The notes under the pieces are model-generated. The model saw only the letters and a list, made by a program, of their open reading frames with translations. It did no database searches and was not told the DNA's origin. A program made the position numbers and the translations under genes. This document shows, one piece after another, positions 1 through 5,095 of a stretch of 5,095 bases of DNA; position 1 is the first letter of the stretch, and each line of letters begins with the position of its first letter. Origin of the DNA: an uncultured Burkholderiaceae bacterium. Lineage in GTDB: Bacteria; Pseudomonadota; Gammaproteobacteria; Burkholderiales; Burkholderiaceae_F. The stretch lies in contig CALGWX010000052.1 in NCBI GenBank assembly GCA_937936215.1, positions 1 to 5,095 of the forward strand, given 5' to 3'.

Positions 1-216
1 CCGCGCAAGGCGCGGCGCCAGTTCGCGGCCGAGACCGGCGAGCCGGCGCGCCAGCCATGGGCGGCTGCGCCTTCCGATGAAGCAGCCGTGGAGCGAGGGC
101 CTTGGCGGCCGGGCAGTACACCCGGCGCTTCGGCCCTCGCGCCGCCGCCGGGCCGCTTGCTCGGCCGTGCACTTGGGCTAACGTCCGCCGCTCCGATTCC
201 GTCGCCGCACCGTTGA
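1..216 (+). CDS. Possible C-terminal end of an upstream gene (unrecognised)
   Basis: A forward frame is open from the left edge to a TGA at 214-216, encoding about 71 residues that begin PRKARRQFAAETGEPARQPW. The first 18 codons all end in G or C, as the real genes here mostly do. From about position 57 onward roughly a third of the codons end in A or T, and the translation becomes rich in Pro, Ala and Gly. The left part therefore looks more like coding sequence than the right part. If the frame is real, its stop overlaps the proposed TTG start of the efflux gene (TTGA at 213-216), suggesting translational coupling. I recognise no domain. It could equally be a non-coding leader, since GC-rich DNA is often open by chance. 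Bcr-type genes sit beside pseudouridine synthase genes in some proteobacteria, but nothing visible here confirms that. Confidence 0.25.
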   Translation, partial: PRKARRQFAAETGEPARQPWAAAPSDEAAVERGPWRPGSTPGASALAPPPGRLLGRALGLTSAAPIPSPHR

Positions 217-1418
217 ACCCCAACGCCCACCAACTGTGGACCGCGCCCCGCTGGGCGCTGGCGCTGCTGCTGGCGTGCCTGAGCATGCTGGGGCCGTTCG
301 CGATCGACACCTACCTGCCGGCCTTCGGCGGCATCGCGGCTTCGCTCGGCGCCTCGCCGCTGCAACTGCAGCAGACGCTGTCGGCGTATCTGTTCGGCTT
401 CGCCTTCATGAACCTGTTCCACGGCGCGCTGGCCGACAGCTACGGCCGCCGGCCGGTGATCCTCGGCGGTGTGGCCATGTTCACCGTCGCCTCGGTGGGC
501 TGCGCGCTGGCGGCCACGCCGGCGCAGCTGATCGGCTTCCGTGCCCTGCAAGGGCTGGCCACCGGCGCCGGGGTGGTAGTCGTGCGGGCGGTGATCCGCG
601 ACATGTTCCCGCCCGCCGATGCGCAGCGCGTGATGTCGCAGGTGACGATCTTCTTCGGCGTGGCGCCGGCGATCGCGCCAATGGTCGGCGGCGTGCTGTT
701 CGTGCAGTTCGGCTGGCGCTCGGTGTTCGCATTCCTGGCGCTGTTCGGCGCGGCGCTGTGGCTGGCCAACTTCCGCCTGCTGCCGGAGACGCTGCACGCC
801 GCGGCGCGGCAGCCGTTCAACCTGCGCAACCTCATGCGCGGTTACGCGGCACTGCTGGGCAACCGGCGCTTCGTGCCGCTGGCGCTGGCCAGCGGCGTGC
901 CCTTCAACGGCATGTTCCTGTACGTGCTGTCGACCCCGGCGTTCCTCGGCGAACTGCTCGGGCTGGCGCCGACGCAGTACTTCTGGTTCTTCGTCGTCAA
1001 CATCGCCGGCATCATGAGCGGCGCCTGGGCCAGCGGCCGCCTGGCCGGCCGCATCGTGCCGCAGCAGCAGGTGCGCCGGGGCTACGCGATCATGGTCGCG
1101 GTGTCGCTCGTCAACGTCGCCGCCAACGCGGCGTTCGACGCGCACGCCGCCTGGGCGATGTGGCCGATCGCGATCTATTCCTTCGGCTGGGCGCTGATGA
1201 CGCCGGTGGTCACGCTGATGCTGCTCGACGTCGTGCCGCAGCGGCGGGGGCTCGCCTCCTCGCTGCAGGCGGTGATCGGCAGCGTCGCCAATGGCATCGT
1301 TGCCGGCGCCCTGGCGCCGCTGGTCATGCACTCGGCGCTGCTGCTGGCGCTGGCCTCGGCGGGCCTGATGGCCATCGGGCTGGCCGCCTGGCTGCTGCCC
1401 GGCACGCGGCCGCGCTGA
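213..1418 (+). CDS. MFS efflux permease, Bcr/CflA family
   Basis: Inner-membrane transporter of the major facilitator superfamily, probably a proton-driven exporter of drugs or small metabolites. Counting from the TTG at 213, the protein has 401 residues, typical of Bcr/CflA, with about 12 hydrophobic segments. Visible marks are FAIDTYLPAF at the end of the first helix (29-38), the MFS loop 2-3 motif GALADSYGRRPVI (71-83), the helix-4 stretch RALQGLATGAG (110-120), and GVAPAIAPMVGG (149-160), which corresponds to the antiporter-type helix-5 motif. A more upstream TTG at 102 would add 37 Arg/Ala/Pro-rich residues unlike the usual short N-terminus, so I prefer 213. Neither start has a good ribosome binding site, and the first in-frame ATG lies inside helix 1. 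The gene stands alone on this strand and converges on the next gene with 3 bp between stops. The substrate cannot be told from sequence. Confidence 0.9.
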   Translation: MNPNAHQLWTAPRWALALLLACLSMLGPFAIDTYLPAFGGIAASLGASPLQLQQTLSAYLFGFAFMNLFHGALADSYGRRPVILGGVAMFTVASVGCALAATPAQLIGFRALQGLATGAGVVVVRAVIRDMFPPADAQRVMSQVTIFFGVAPAIAPMVGGVLFVQFGWRSVFAFLALFGAALWLANFRLLPETLHAAARQPFNLRNLMRGYAALLGNRRFVPLALASGVPFNGMFLYVLSTPAFLGELLGLAPTQYFWFFVVNIAGIMSGAWASGRLAGRIVPQQQVRRGYAIMVAVSLVNVAANAAFDAHAAWAMWPIAIYSFGWALMTPVVTLMLLDVVPQRRGLASSLQAVIGSVANGIVAGALAPLVMHSALLLALASAGLMAIGLAAWLLPGTRPR

Positions 1419-1421
1419 GGG

Positions 1422-2159
1422 CTATTCGCCGTAGATGTCGCGAAACGAGGTGTAGACGGTCAGCACCAGCAGCGGCAGCAGGAGGATCCAGCCGAGGCCG
1501 AACGGGATCGAGGCCACCGTGGCGGCGACGAGGTAGAGCACGCCGTAGACCAGCAGCGGCAGGATGTTCTTCAGGCAGGCGCTGAAGCTCGACTTCAGCG
1601 CCTGCACCGGCGCCACGCCGCGCAGCGCGACCAGGGCCGGCGCGAACCAGAACGCCATCGCCACCGGCACCAGCAGCGCCAGCACGACGGCGAGCGCCAG
1701 CAGGCCGGTGGCGAGCGCCGCCAGCACCGCGCCGGGACGCTCCGCCACACCGCCGGCCACGGCGCCGAGAAAGGCGCCGAAGCCAAGCAACGCGGCGATC
1801 GCGCCCAGGGCGATGCTGACGAGCAGCAGCAGCGCGCCGAGAACCAGCAGCGGCCCGAGCCGGTCGCGGAAGCCGGCGAAGAGGTCGCCGATCTCCAGCG
1901 CACCGCCGCCGTCGACCTTGCGCGCGGCGAGCATCAAGCTGCCGGCGAAGACTGGCGTGGCCAGTGACGCCGCCAGGCCACCGAGCACCGGAATCCAGCC
2001 GATCCCGACGTAGATCACGAGCAGTGCCAGCAGCAGCACGATCCACATCAGCGCGGCGCGGGTGAACAGCGGCCAGGCCTCGGTCCACCACGCCAGCGCG
2101 CGGCCGGCCTCGACCGAGCGCGGCATCGGCGCGGCGGCGGCGGCGTTCAGGGTTGCCAC
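1422..2159 (-). CDS. BPSS1780-family multi-pass membrane protein
   Basis: Integral inner-membrane protein of 245 residues with no known biochemical role. It resembles the BPSS1780 family of betaproteobacteria in its pattern: a short N-terminal amphipathic stretch with a W-x-EAW-x-LF motif (residues 25-32), a first membrane pair (about 37-78), an LEIGDLFAGFRDR loop (88-100), further helices (about 102-135 and 145-176), FWFAPALVAL (170-179), the loop KSSFSACLKNILP (189-201) and two last helices (200-235) before a short tail YTSFRDIYGE. The GTG start is 10 bases after the aapP stop and has a weak GGAAAG just upstream. An ATG 11 codons further in (2124-2126) is an alternative, with no better ribosome binding site. 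The position implies co-transcription with the amino-acid importer, but a functional link is only inferred. Confidence 0.82.
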   Translation of the reverse strand: MATLNAAAAAPMPRSVEAGRALAWWTEAWPLFTRAALMWIVLLLALLVIYVGIGWIPVLGGLAASLATPVFAGSLMLAARKVDGGGALEIGDLFAGFRDRLGPLLVLGALLLLVSIALGAIAALLGFGAFLGAVAGGVAERPGAVLAALATGLLALAVVLALLVPVAMAFWFAPALVALRGVAPVQALKSSFSACLKNILPLLVYGVLYLVAATVASIPFGLGWILLLPLLVLTVYTSFRDIYGE

Positions 2160-2169
2160 GGCTTTCCGC

Positions 2170-2913
2170 TCAGTGCCCCAGGATCTTCGACAGGAAGTCC
2201 TTGGTGCGGTCGCTCTTCGGGTTGCTGAAGAACTCGTGCGGGCTGTTCTCCTCGACGATCTGGCCGTGGTCCATGAAGATCACCCGGTCGGCCACCGCCT
2301 TGGCGAAGCCCATCTCGTGCGTGACCACCAGCATGGTGATGCCCTGGCCCGCCAGTTCGATCATCACGTCGAGCACCTCCTTGATCATCTCCGGGTCGAG
2401 CGCGGAGGTCGGCTCGTCGAACAGCATGATCTTCGGCTTCAGGCACAGCGCGCGGGCGATCGCCACCCGCTGCTGCTGCCCGCCCGAAAGCTGCAGCGGG
2501 TACTTGTGCGCCTGCTCGGCGATGCGCACGCGCGCCAGCTGCTGCATCGCCCGCTCCTCGGCGTCTCTTTTGGGCATCTTGCCCACCCACATCGGCGCCA
2601 GCGTCAGGTTCTCCAGCACAGTCAGGTGCGGAAAGAGGTTGAACTGCTGGAACACCATGCCGACCTCGCGGCGGATCTTCTCGATGACCTTGACGTCGTC
2701 GGTCAGCTCGATGCCGTCGACGCGGATGGTGCCCTCTTGGTGCTCCTCGAGCCGGTTGATGCAGCGGATCAGGGTCGACTTGCCCGAGCCGGACGGGCCG
2801 CAGATGACGATCCGCTCCCCGGTCCGGACCTTCAGGTCGATGTCGCGCAGCACGTGGAAGTTGTTCCCGTACCACTTGTTGACCTTGATGAACTCGATGA
2901 TGTGCTCGGGCAT
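2170..2913 (-). CDS. aapP: General L-amino-acid ABC importer, ATP-binding subunit AapP
   Basis: Cytoplasmic ATPase that powers the AapQ/AapM permease pair; each transporter should carry two copies. The 247-residue length and sequence match the polar-amino-acid (AapP/GlnQ/HisP) class. All nucleotide-binding parts are present: Walker A GPSGSGKST (39-47), Q-loop at FQQFNLFPHLTVLEN (Gln 89/90), signature LSGGQQQR (142-149), Walker B IMLFDE (162-167) with catalytic Glu167, D-loop SALD (170-173) and switch histidine His199 in VVTHEMGFA. The start NKWYGNNFHVLRDI (12-25) is typical of the class. The ATG lies 9 bases after the aapM stop and is preceded by AAGG, which overlaps that stop. Neighbouring permease genes of the Aap type support AapP over GlnQ or GltL; ATPases of this class are hard to separate on their own sequence. 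Lys115-Arg116 uses AAA AGA, codons uncommon in this window. Confidence 0.95.
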   Translation of the reverse strand: MPEHIIEFIKVNKWYGNNFHVLRDIDLKVRTGERIVICGPSGSGKSTLIRCINRLEEHQEGTIRVDGIELTDDVKVIEKIRREVGMVFQQFNLFPHLTVLENLTLAPMWVGKMPKRDAEERAMQQLARVRIAEQAHKYPLQLSGGQQQRVAIARALCLKPKIMLFDEPTSALDPEMIKEVLDVMIELAGQGITMLVVTHEMGFAKAVADRVIFMDHGQIVEENSPHEFFSNPKSDRTKDFLSKILGH

Positions 2914-2920
2914 CGGTTGG

Positions 2921-2924
2921 CCTT
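2921..2924 (-). promoter_or_regulatory. Ribosome binding site of aapP
   Basis: On the minus strand the sequence reads TAAGG followed by seven bases and the ATG of aapP. The AAGG shares two bases with the TAA stop of aapM, so ribosomes finishing aapM are placed right at the aapP start. This suggests coupled translation of the two subunits. Confidence 0.6.
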
Positions 2925-4026
2925 ACCGGGTCTTGCTCACCGCCAGCCGCTTCTCGATCCACAGGCTGTAGCGGGACATGGCGAAGCAGAAGGCGAAGTA
3001 GATCGCGGTGATGAACAGATACCCTTCGATCTTGAACGGCCGCCAGTCGGCGTCGGAGTTCAGCGCCAGCGTCATCGCGCCGGTCAGTTCGTACAGCGAC
3101 ACGATGGTCACCAGCGAGGTGTCCTTGAAGATGGCGATGAAGCTGTTCATGATCCCCGGCACCACGATGGCGAGCGCCTGCGGCAGCACGATCTTGCGCT
3201 GCATCTGCCAGTAGGTCAGGCCGAGCGACGCCGCCGCCTCGTACTGGCCCTTGGGCACCGCCTGCAGGCCGCCGCGCACGATCTCGGCCAGATAGGCGGC
3301 CGAGAACAGCGTGATCCCCACCAGCACCCGCAGCAGCACGTCGATGGTCACGCCCTGCGGCAGGAACAGCGGGAACATGAAGCTCGCCATGAACAGCACC
3401 GAAATCAGCGGCACGCCGCGGATCAGCTCCACGTAAAGGATGCAGATGGTGCGGATCGCCGGCATCTCCGAGCGGCGACCCAGCGCGACGAAGATCGACA
3501 GCGGAAAGGCCAGCACGATGCCGAGCGTGGCCAGCATCATCGTCAGGGGCAGGCCGCCCCACAGGTCGGTGGACACCGGCGTCAGGCCGAACCAGCCGCC
3601 GCCCATCAGGACGAAGAACGCGGCCAGCACCACCACCCACAGCAGGCCAAGCCAGGGCCGCCAGAACAGCCGCACGCAACTGGCCACCAGCAGGCCCGTC
3701 ATCAACAAGGTGGCCACCAGCGGCCGCCACTGCTCGCCGAACGGATAGCGGCCGAAGATGATCAGCCGGTACTTCTCGGCGATCACGCCCCAGCACGCGC
3801 CCACGCCCCGCGCCTGCTGGCAGACGTCGGCGCTCGGCTCGAACACCGCCCGCAGCAGCGACCAGTTCAGGATGCCCGGCAGCCAGTAGACGATCAGGCC
3901 GCCGAGCAGGACCGTGGTCACCGCGCTCTTCCAGTCGCCGAAGAGGTTGCGCCGGATCCAGGGCACGAAGCCCTCGGTCCGCACCGGCGCCGGCCGCGGC
4001 GGGATCGGCTGGAAGACGGCGCTCAC
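2923..4026 (-). CDS. aapM: General L-amino-acid ABC importer, permease subunit AapM
   Basis: Inner-membrane permease subunit that pairs with AapQ to form the channel for many L-amino acids. The 367-residue length fits AapM, which is longer than ordinary HisM/GlnP permeases. A cytoplasmic N-terminus containing GFVPWIRRNLFGDW (19-32) precedes a first helix (about 35-55). A periplasmic loop with two cysteines (Cys69, Cys78) follows, then about seven more hydrophobic segments. The ATPase-contact (EAA) loop is QYEAAASLGLTYWQMQ (261-276) followed by IVLPQAL (279-285). KDTSLVTIVSLYELTG (301-316) is the usual stretch after it in polar-amino-acid permeases. The start is a GTG preceded by GGAG at seven bases, and the N-terminus it gives looks like the family. 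The gene lies 100 bases after aapQ, a larger gap than elsewhere in the operon, and 9 bases before aapP. Confidence 0.93.
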   Translation of the reverse strand: MSAVFQPIPPRPAPVRTEGFVPWIRRNLFGDWKSAVTTVLLGGLIVYWLPGILNWSLLRAVFEPSADVCQQARGVGACWGVIAEKYRLIIFGRYPFGEQWRPLVATLLMTGLLVASCVRLFWRPWLGLLWVVVLAAFFVLMGGGWFGLTPVSTDLWGGLPLTMMLATLGIVLAFPLSIFVALGRRSEMPAIRTICILYVELIRGVPLISVLFMASFMFPLFLPQGVTIDVLLRVLVGITLFSAAYLAEIVRGGLQAVPKGQYEAAASLGLTYWQMQRKIVLPQALAIVVPGIMNSFIAIFKDTSLVTIVSLYELTGAMTLALNSDADWRPFKIEGYLFITAIYFAFCFAMSRYSLWIEKRLAVSKTR

Positions 4027-4127
4027 CGGTGGGCTCCGCGCGCCGGGCGCGAAGCAGCGTCCCGCGCTGCGGGCTTGGGCGTCAGCCCGGCGGGGCGGCG
4101 GCAGCGAAAGACGGCAAGGCAGCGCAT
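4023..4127 (-). CDS. Possible 34-residue leader or coupling ORF between aapQ and aapM
   Basis: A short frame begins at an ATG that shares one base with the aapQ stop (TGATG, 4125-4129) and ends at a TGA that overlaps the aapM start (GTGA, 4023-4026). Its 34 codons exactly fill the gap between the two permease genes. A perfect AAGGAG lies five bases before the ATG. The product is basic and low-complexity, with Arg, Ala and Pro dominant and three Cys or His near the ends, and it has no recognised domain or membrane helix. It may be a translated linker that carries ribosomes from aapQ to aapM, a remnant of an earlier aapM start followed by inserted sequence, or a chance open frame in GC-rich DNA. 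The strong ribosome binding site and the double overlap argue for translation, not for a functional peptide. Confidence 0.3.
   Translation of the reverse strand: MRCLAVFRCRRPAGLTPKPAARDAASRPARGAHR
4034..4037 (-). promoter_or_regulatory. Ribosome binding site deciding the aapM GTG start
   Basis: GGAG on the minus strand lies seven bases before the GTG at 4024-4026. This supports that GTG as the aapM start despite the lack of an ATG. The site directly follows a GC-rich hairpin, and the start codon itself lies in the palindrome CACCGGTG (4024-4031), so folding could limit ribosome access. Confidence 0.55.
4039..4073 (-). repeat. GC-rich hairpins in the aapQ-aapM spacer
   Basis: Several short inverted repeats crowd this stretch. 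One is CGCGC-ccg-GCGCG on the minus strand (4039-4051), ending one base before the aapM GGAG. Another is GCAGCG-N5-CGCTGC (4054-4070), which competes with CCCGC-N3-GCGGG (4061-4073) for the same bases. No run of T follows, so a factor-independent terminator is not supported. The hairpins could tune RNA stability or aapM translation, or may simply reflect base composition. Confidence 0.35.
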
Positions 4128-5095
4128 CACCGCTCCTTGATCGCGGCGCGCTTGTTGTACCAGTTCATGAACGCCGAGGTCGATAGCGACGTCGTGAGAT
4201 AAACGGCCATGATGATCGCGATGCACTCGACCGCACGCCCCGACTGGTTGATCGCCGTATTGGCGATCGACACCACGTCCGGGTAGCCGATCGCAACCGC
4301 CAGCGACGAGTTCTTGGTGAGGTTCAGGTACTGGCTGGTCATCGGCGGGATGATCACGCGCAGCGCCTGCGGCAGGATCACCAGCCGCATGCTCTGGCCG
4401 CGCGTCAGCCCGAGGCTGGACGCCGCCTCGACCTGCCCGTGCGAGACGGAGCCGATGCCGGCGCGCACGACCTCGGCGATGAAGGCCGCCGTGTAGATCA
4501 CCAGGCCGAAGAGCACGGCCAGGAACTCGGGCGTGGCGGTGGCGCCGCCGCTGACGATGAAGCCGTCGATCTGCGGCACGCTCCAGTCGGTGGGCGCGCC
4601 GCCAACGATCCAGCCGAGCACGGCCAGGCCGAAGACGATCGCCACCGGCACCCAGAACATGCTGCGGGCGCGGCCGGTCAGCTCGAACTGCCGCTGCGCC
4701 CAGCGGCGGTAGACCCACGCGATCAGCAGCCCCGCCAGCGCGAAGGCGCCGGCCAGCGCCTGCCCCAGCCCCCACACCGGCACCGGGAACTTGAAGCCGT
4801 TGTTGCTGAGGTAGATGAGCCCGCCGAGCGAGATCGCCTCCGACAGCGGCGGCAGCCAATCGGTCAGCAGCAGGTACCACATCAGCAGCTGCAGTAGCAC
4901 CGGTACGTTGCGGAACAGCTCGACGTAGCCGTAGCACAGGCCGCGCACGATCGCATTGCGCGAGAAGCGGCCGATGCCGAGCAGCGTGCCGAGCACCGTG
5001 GCCAGCACGACACCGATCAGCGCCACGCGGATGGTATTCAGGATGCCGACGAGGAAAGCCTTCCAGTACGGGTCGAGCGCGTCGAACGAGATGAG
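4127..5095 (-). CDS. aapQ: General L-amino-acid ABC importer, permease subunit AapQ (N-terminus off the window)
   Basis: Partner permease of AapM in the inner membrane. The last 322 residues are present; the frame runs unbroken into the right edge, starting LISFDALDPYWKAFLVGILN, which matches the region just before the ABC-permease domain. AapQ proteins are usually near 400 residues, so about 70-80, including the first helix, should be missing. Visible features (numbered from the edge) are VELFRNVPVLLQLLMWY (58-74), an extended middle section with two helices (about 108-128 and 147-165) typical of AapQ, the ATPase-contact EAA loop QVEAASSLGLTRGQSM (221-236) followed by LVILPQALRVIIPP (238-251), and KNSSLAVAIGYPDV (261-274). 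Apparent GTG starts inside the window, such as the one at 5024-5026, lie within a membrane segment and are not the real start. The gene ends in AAGGAGCGGTGATG, a strong ribosome binding site overlapping its stop. aapJ is expected upstream, outside the window. Confidence 0.93.
   Translation of the reverse strand, partial: LISFDALDPYWKAFLVGILNTIRVALIGVVLATVLGTLLGIGRFSRNAIVRGLCYGYVELFRNVPVLLQLLMWYLLLTDWLPPLSEAISLGGLIYLSNNGFKFPVPVWGLGQALAGAFALAGLLIAWVYRRWAQRQFELTGRARSMFWVPVAIVFGLAVLGWIVGGAPTDWSVPQIDGFIVSGGATATPEFLAVLFGLVIYTAAFIAEVVRAGIGSVSHGQVEAASSLGLTRGQSMRLVILPQALRVIIPPMTSQYLNLTKNSSLAVAIGYPDVVSIANTAINQSGRAVECIAIIMAVYLTTSLSTSAFMNWYNKRAAIKER
4133..4138 (-). promoter_or_regulatory. Strong ribosome binding site at the end of aapQ
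   Basis: A perfect AAGGAG encodes Lys-Glu in the last codons of aapQ and lies five bases before an ATG that overlaps the aapQ stop as TGATG. Such an arrangement normally serves the next gene in an operon, but the frame it opens has only 34 codons and is not the aapM frame. Confidence 0.5.

Noticed and set aside
157..184. Possible promoter before the efflux gene (TTGCTC, 16 bases, TAACGT)
   Set aside because: The -10 matches the consensus at only three of six positions and nothing else supports it.
1405..1414. Perfect palindrome CGCGGCCGCG near the end of the efflux gene, considered as a terminator or binding site
   Set aside because: It lies in coding sequence, has no loop and no T run, and such GC palindromes are expected often at this base composition.
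236..1585. A 449-codon forward frame overlapping the efflux gene and running past its stop
   Set aside because: It is out of phase with the clear MFS protein, is Arg/Ala-rich and has no domain.
2565..2572. AAAAGA patch in aapP as a slippery frameshift site
   Set aside because: The phase is CCC AAA AGA, which does not match the standard X-XXY-YYZ heptamer, and the frame is intact through the gene. It is only a pair of uncommon codons.
2147..3796. A long minus-strand frame spanning aapP and part of aapM in another phase
   Set aside because: It crosses two well-supported genes out of frame and gives an Arg/Ala/Gly-rich low-complexity product, so it is a shadow.
2062..4140. A very long forward open frame (692 codons) opposite aapP and aapM
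   Set aside because: Its translation is dominated by His, Arg, Gln, Asp and Ala without domains, and it lies fully antisense to two clearly recognised genes. This is the usual shadow of strong third-position GC bias.
4023..4937. A minus-strand frame continuous with the 34-codon frame that extends back through aapQ
   Set aside because: Inside aapQ it is a shadow of the real permease frame. Only its last 34 codons, downstream of the aapQ stop, are worth considering.

Overview
The window is very GC-rich and gene-dense, with G or C in most third codon positions. This suggests a betaproteobacterium, perhaps Burkholderiales or a Rhodocyclales/Azoarcus-Thauera-type organism. The guess rests on base composition, on a BPSS1780-family membrane protein (a family known mainly from betaproteobacteria) and on an aap-type amino-acid importer. 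No 16S or other marker is present, so genus and species stay open.

Left part (1-1418, + strand). The first ~210 bases hold no clearly recognisable gene. One forward frame stays open from the left edge to a TGA at 214-216 and may be the tail of an upstream gene. A drug/metabolite efflux permease of the MFS Bcr/CflA type follows. It most likely starts at a TTG at 213 and ends at 1418.

Right part (1422-5095, - strand). Four genes read right to left as one tight operon: aapQ (cut by the right edge), aapM, aapP and a BPSS1780-family membrane protein. AapQ and AapM are the two membrane subunits and AapP the ATPase of a general L-amino-acid ABC importer. The periplasmic binding protein AapJ is expected just beyond the right edge, upstream of aapQ. 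The last gene starts 10 bp after aapP and ends only 3 bp from the end of the efflux gene, so the two transcription units meet tail to tail with no visible terminator.

The only region that standard gene content does not explain well is the 97-100 base spacer between aapQ and aapM. It carries a strong ribosome binding site, a 34-codon reading frame overlapping the genes on both sides, and GC-rich hairpins just before the aapM start. I see no transposon, CRISPR array, tRNA, rRNA or phage gene, and no convincing new multi-gene system. This looks like ordinary chromosomal transport DNA with a few details worth checking.
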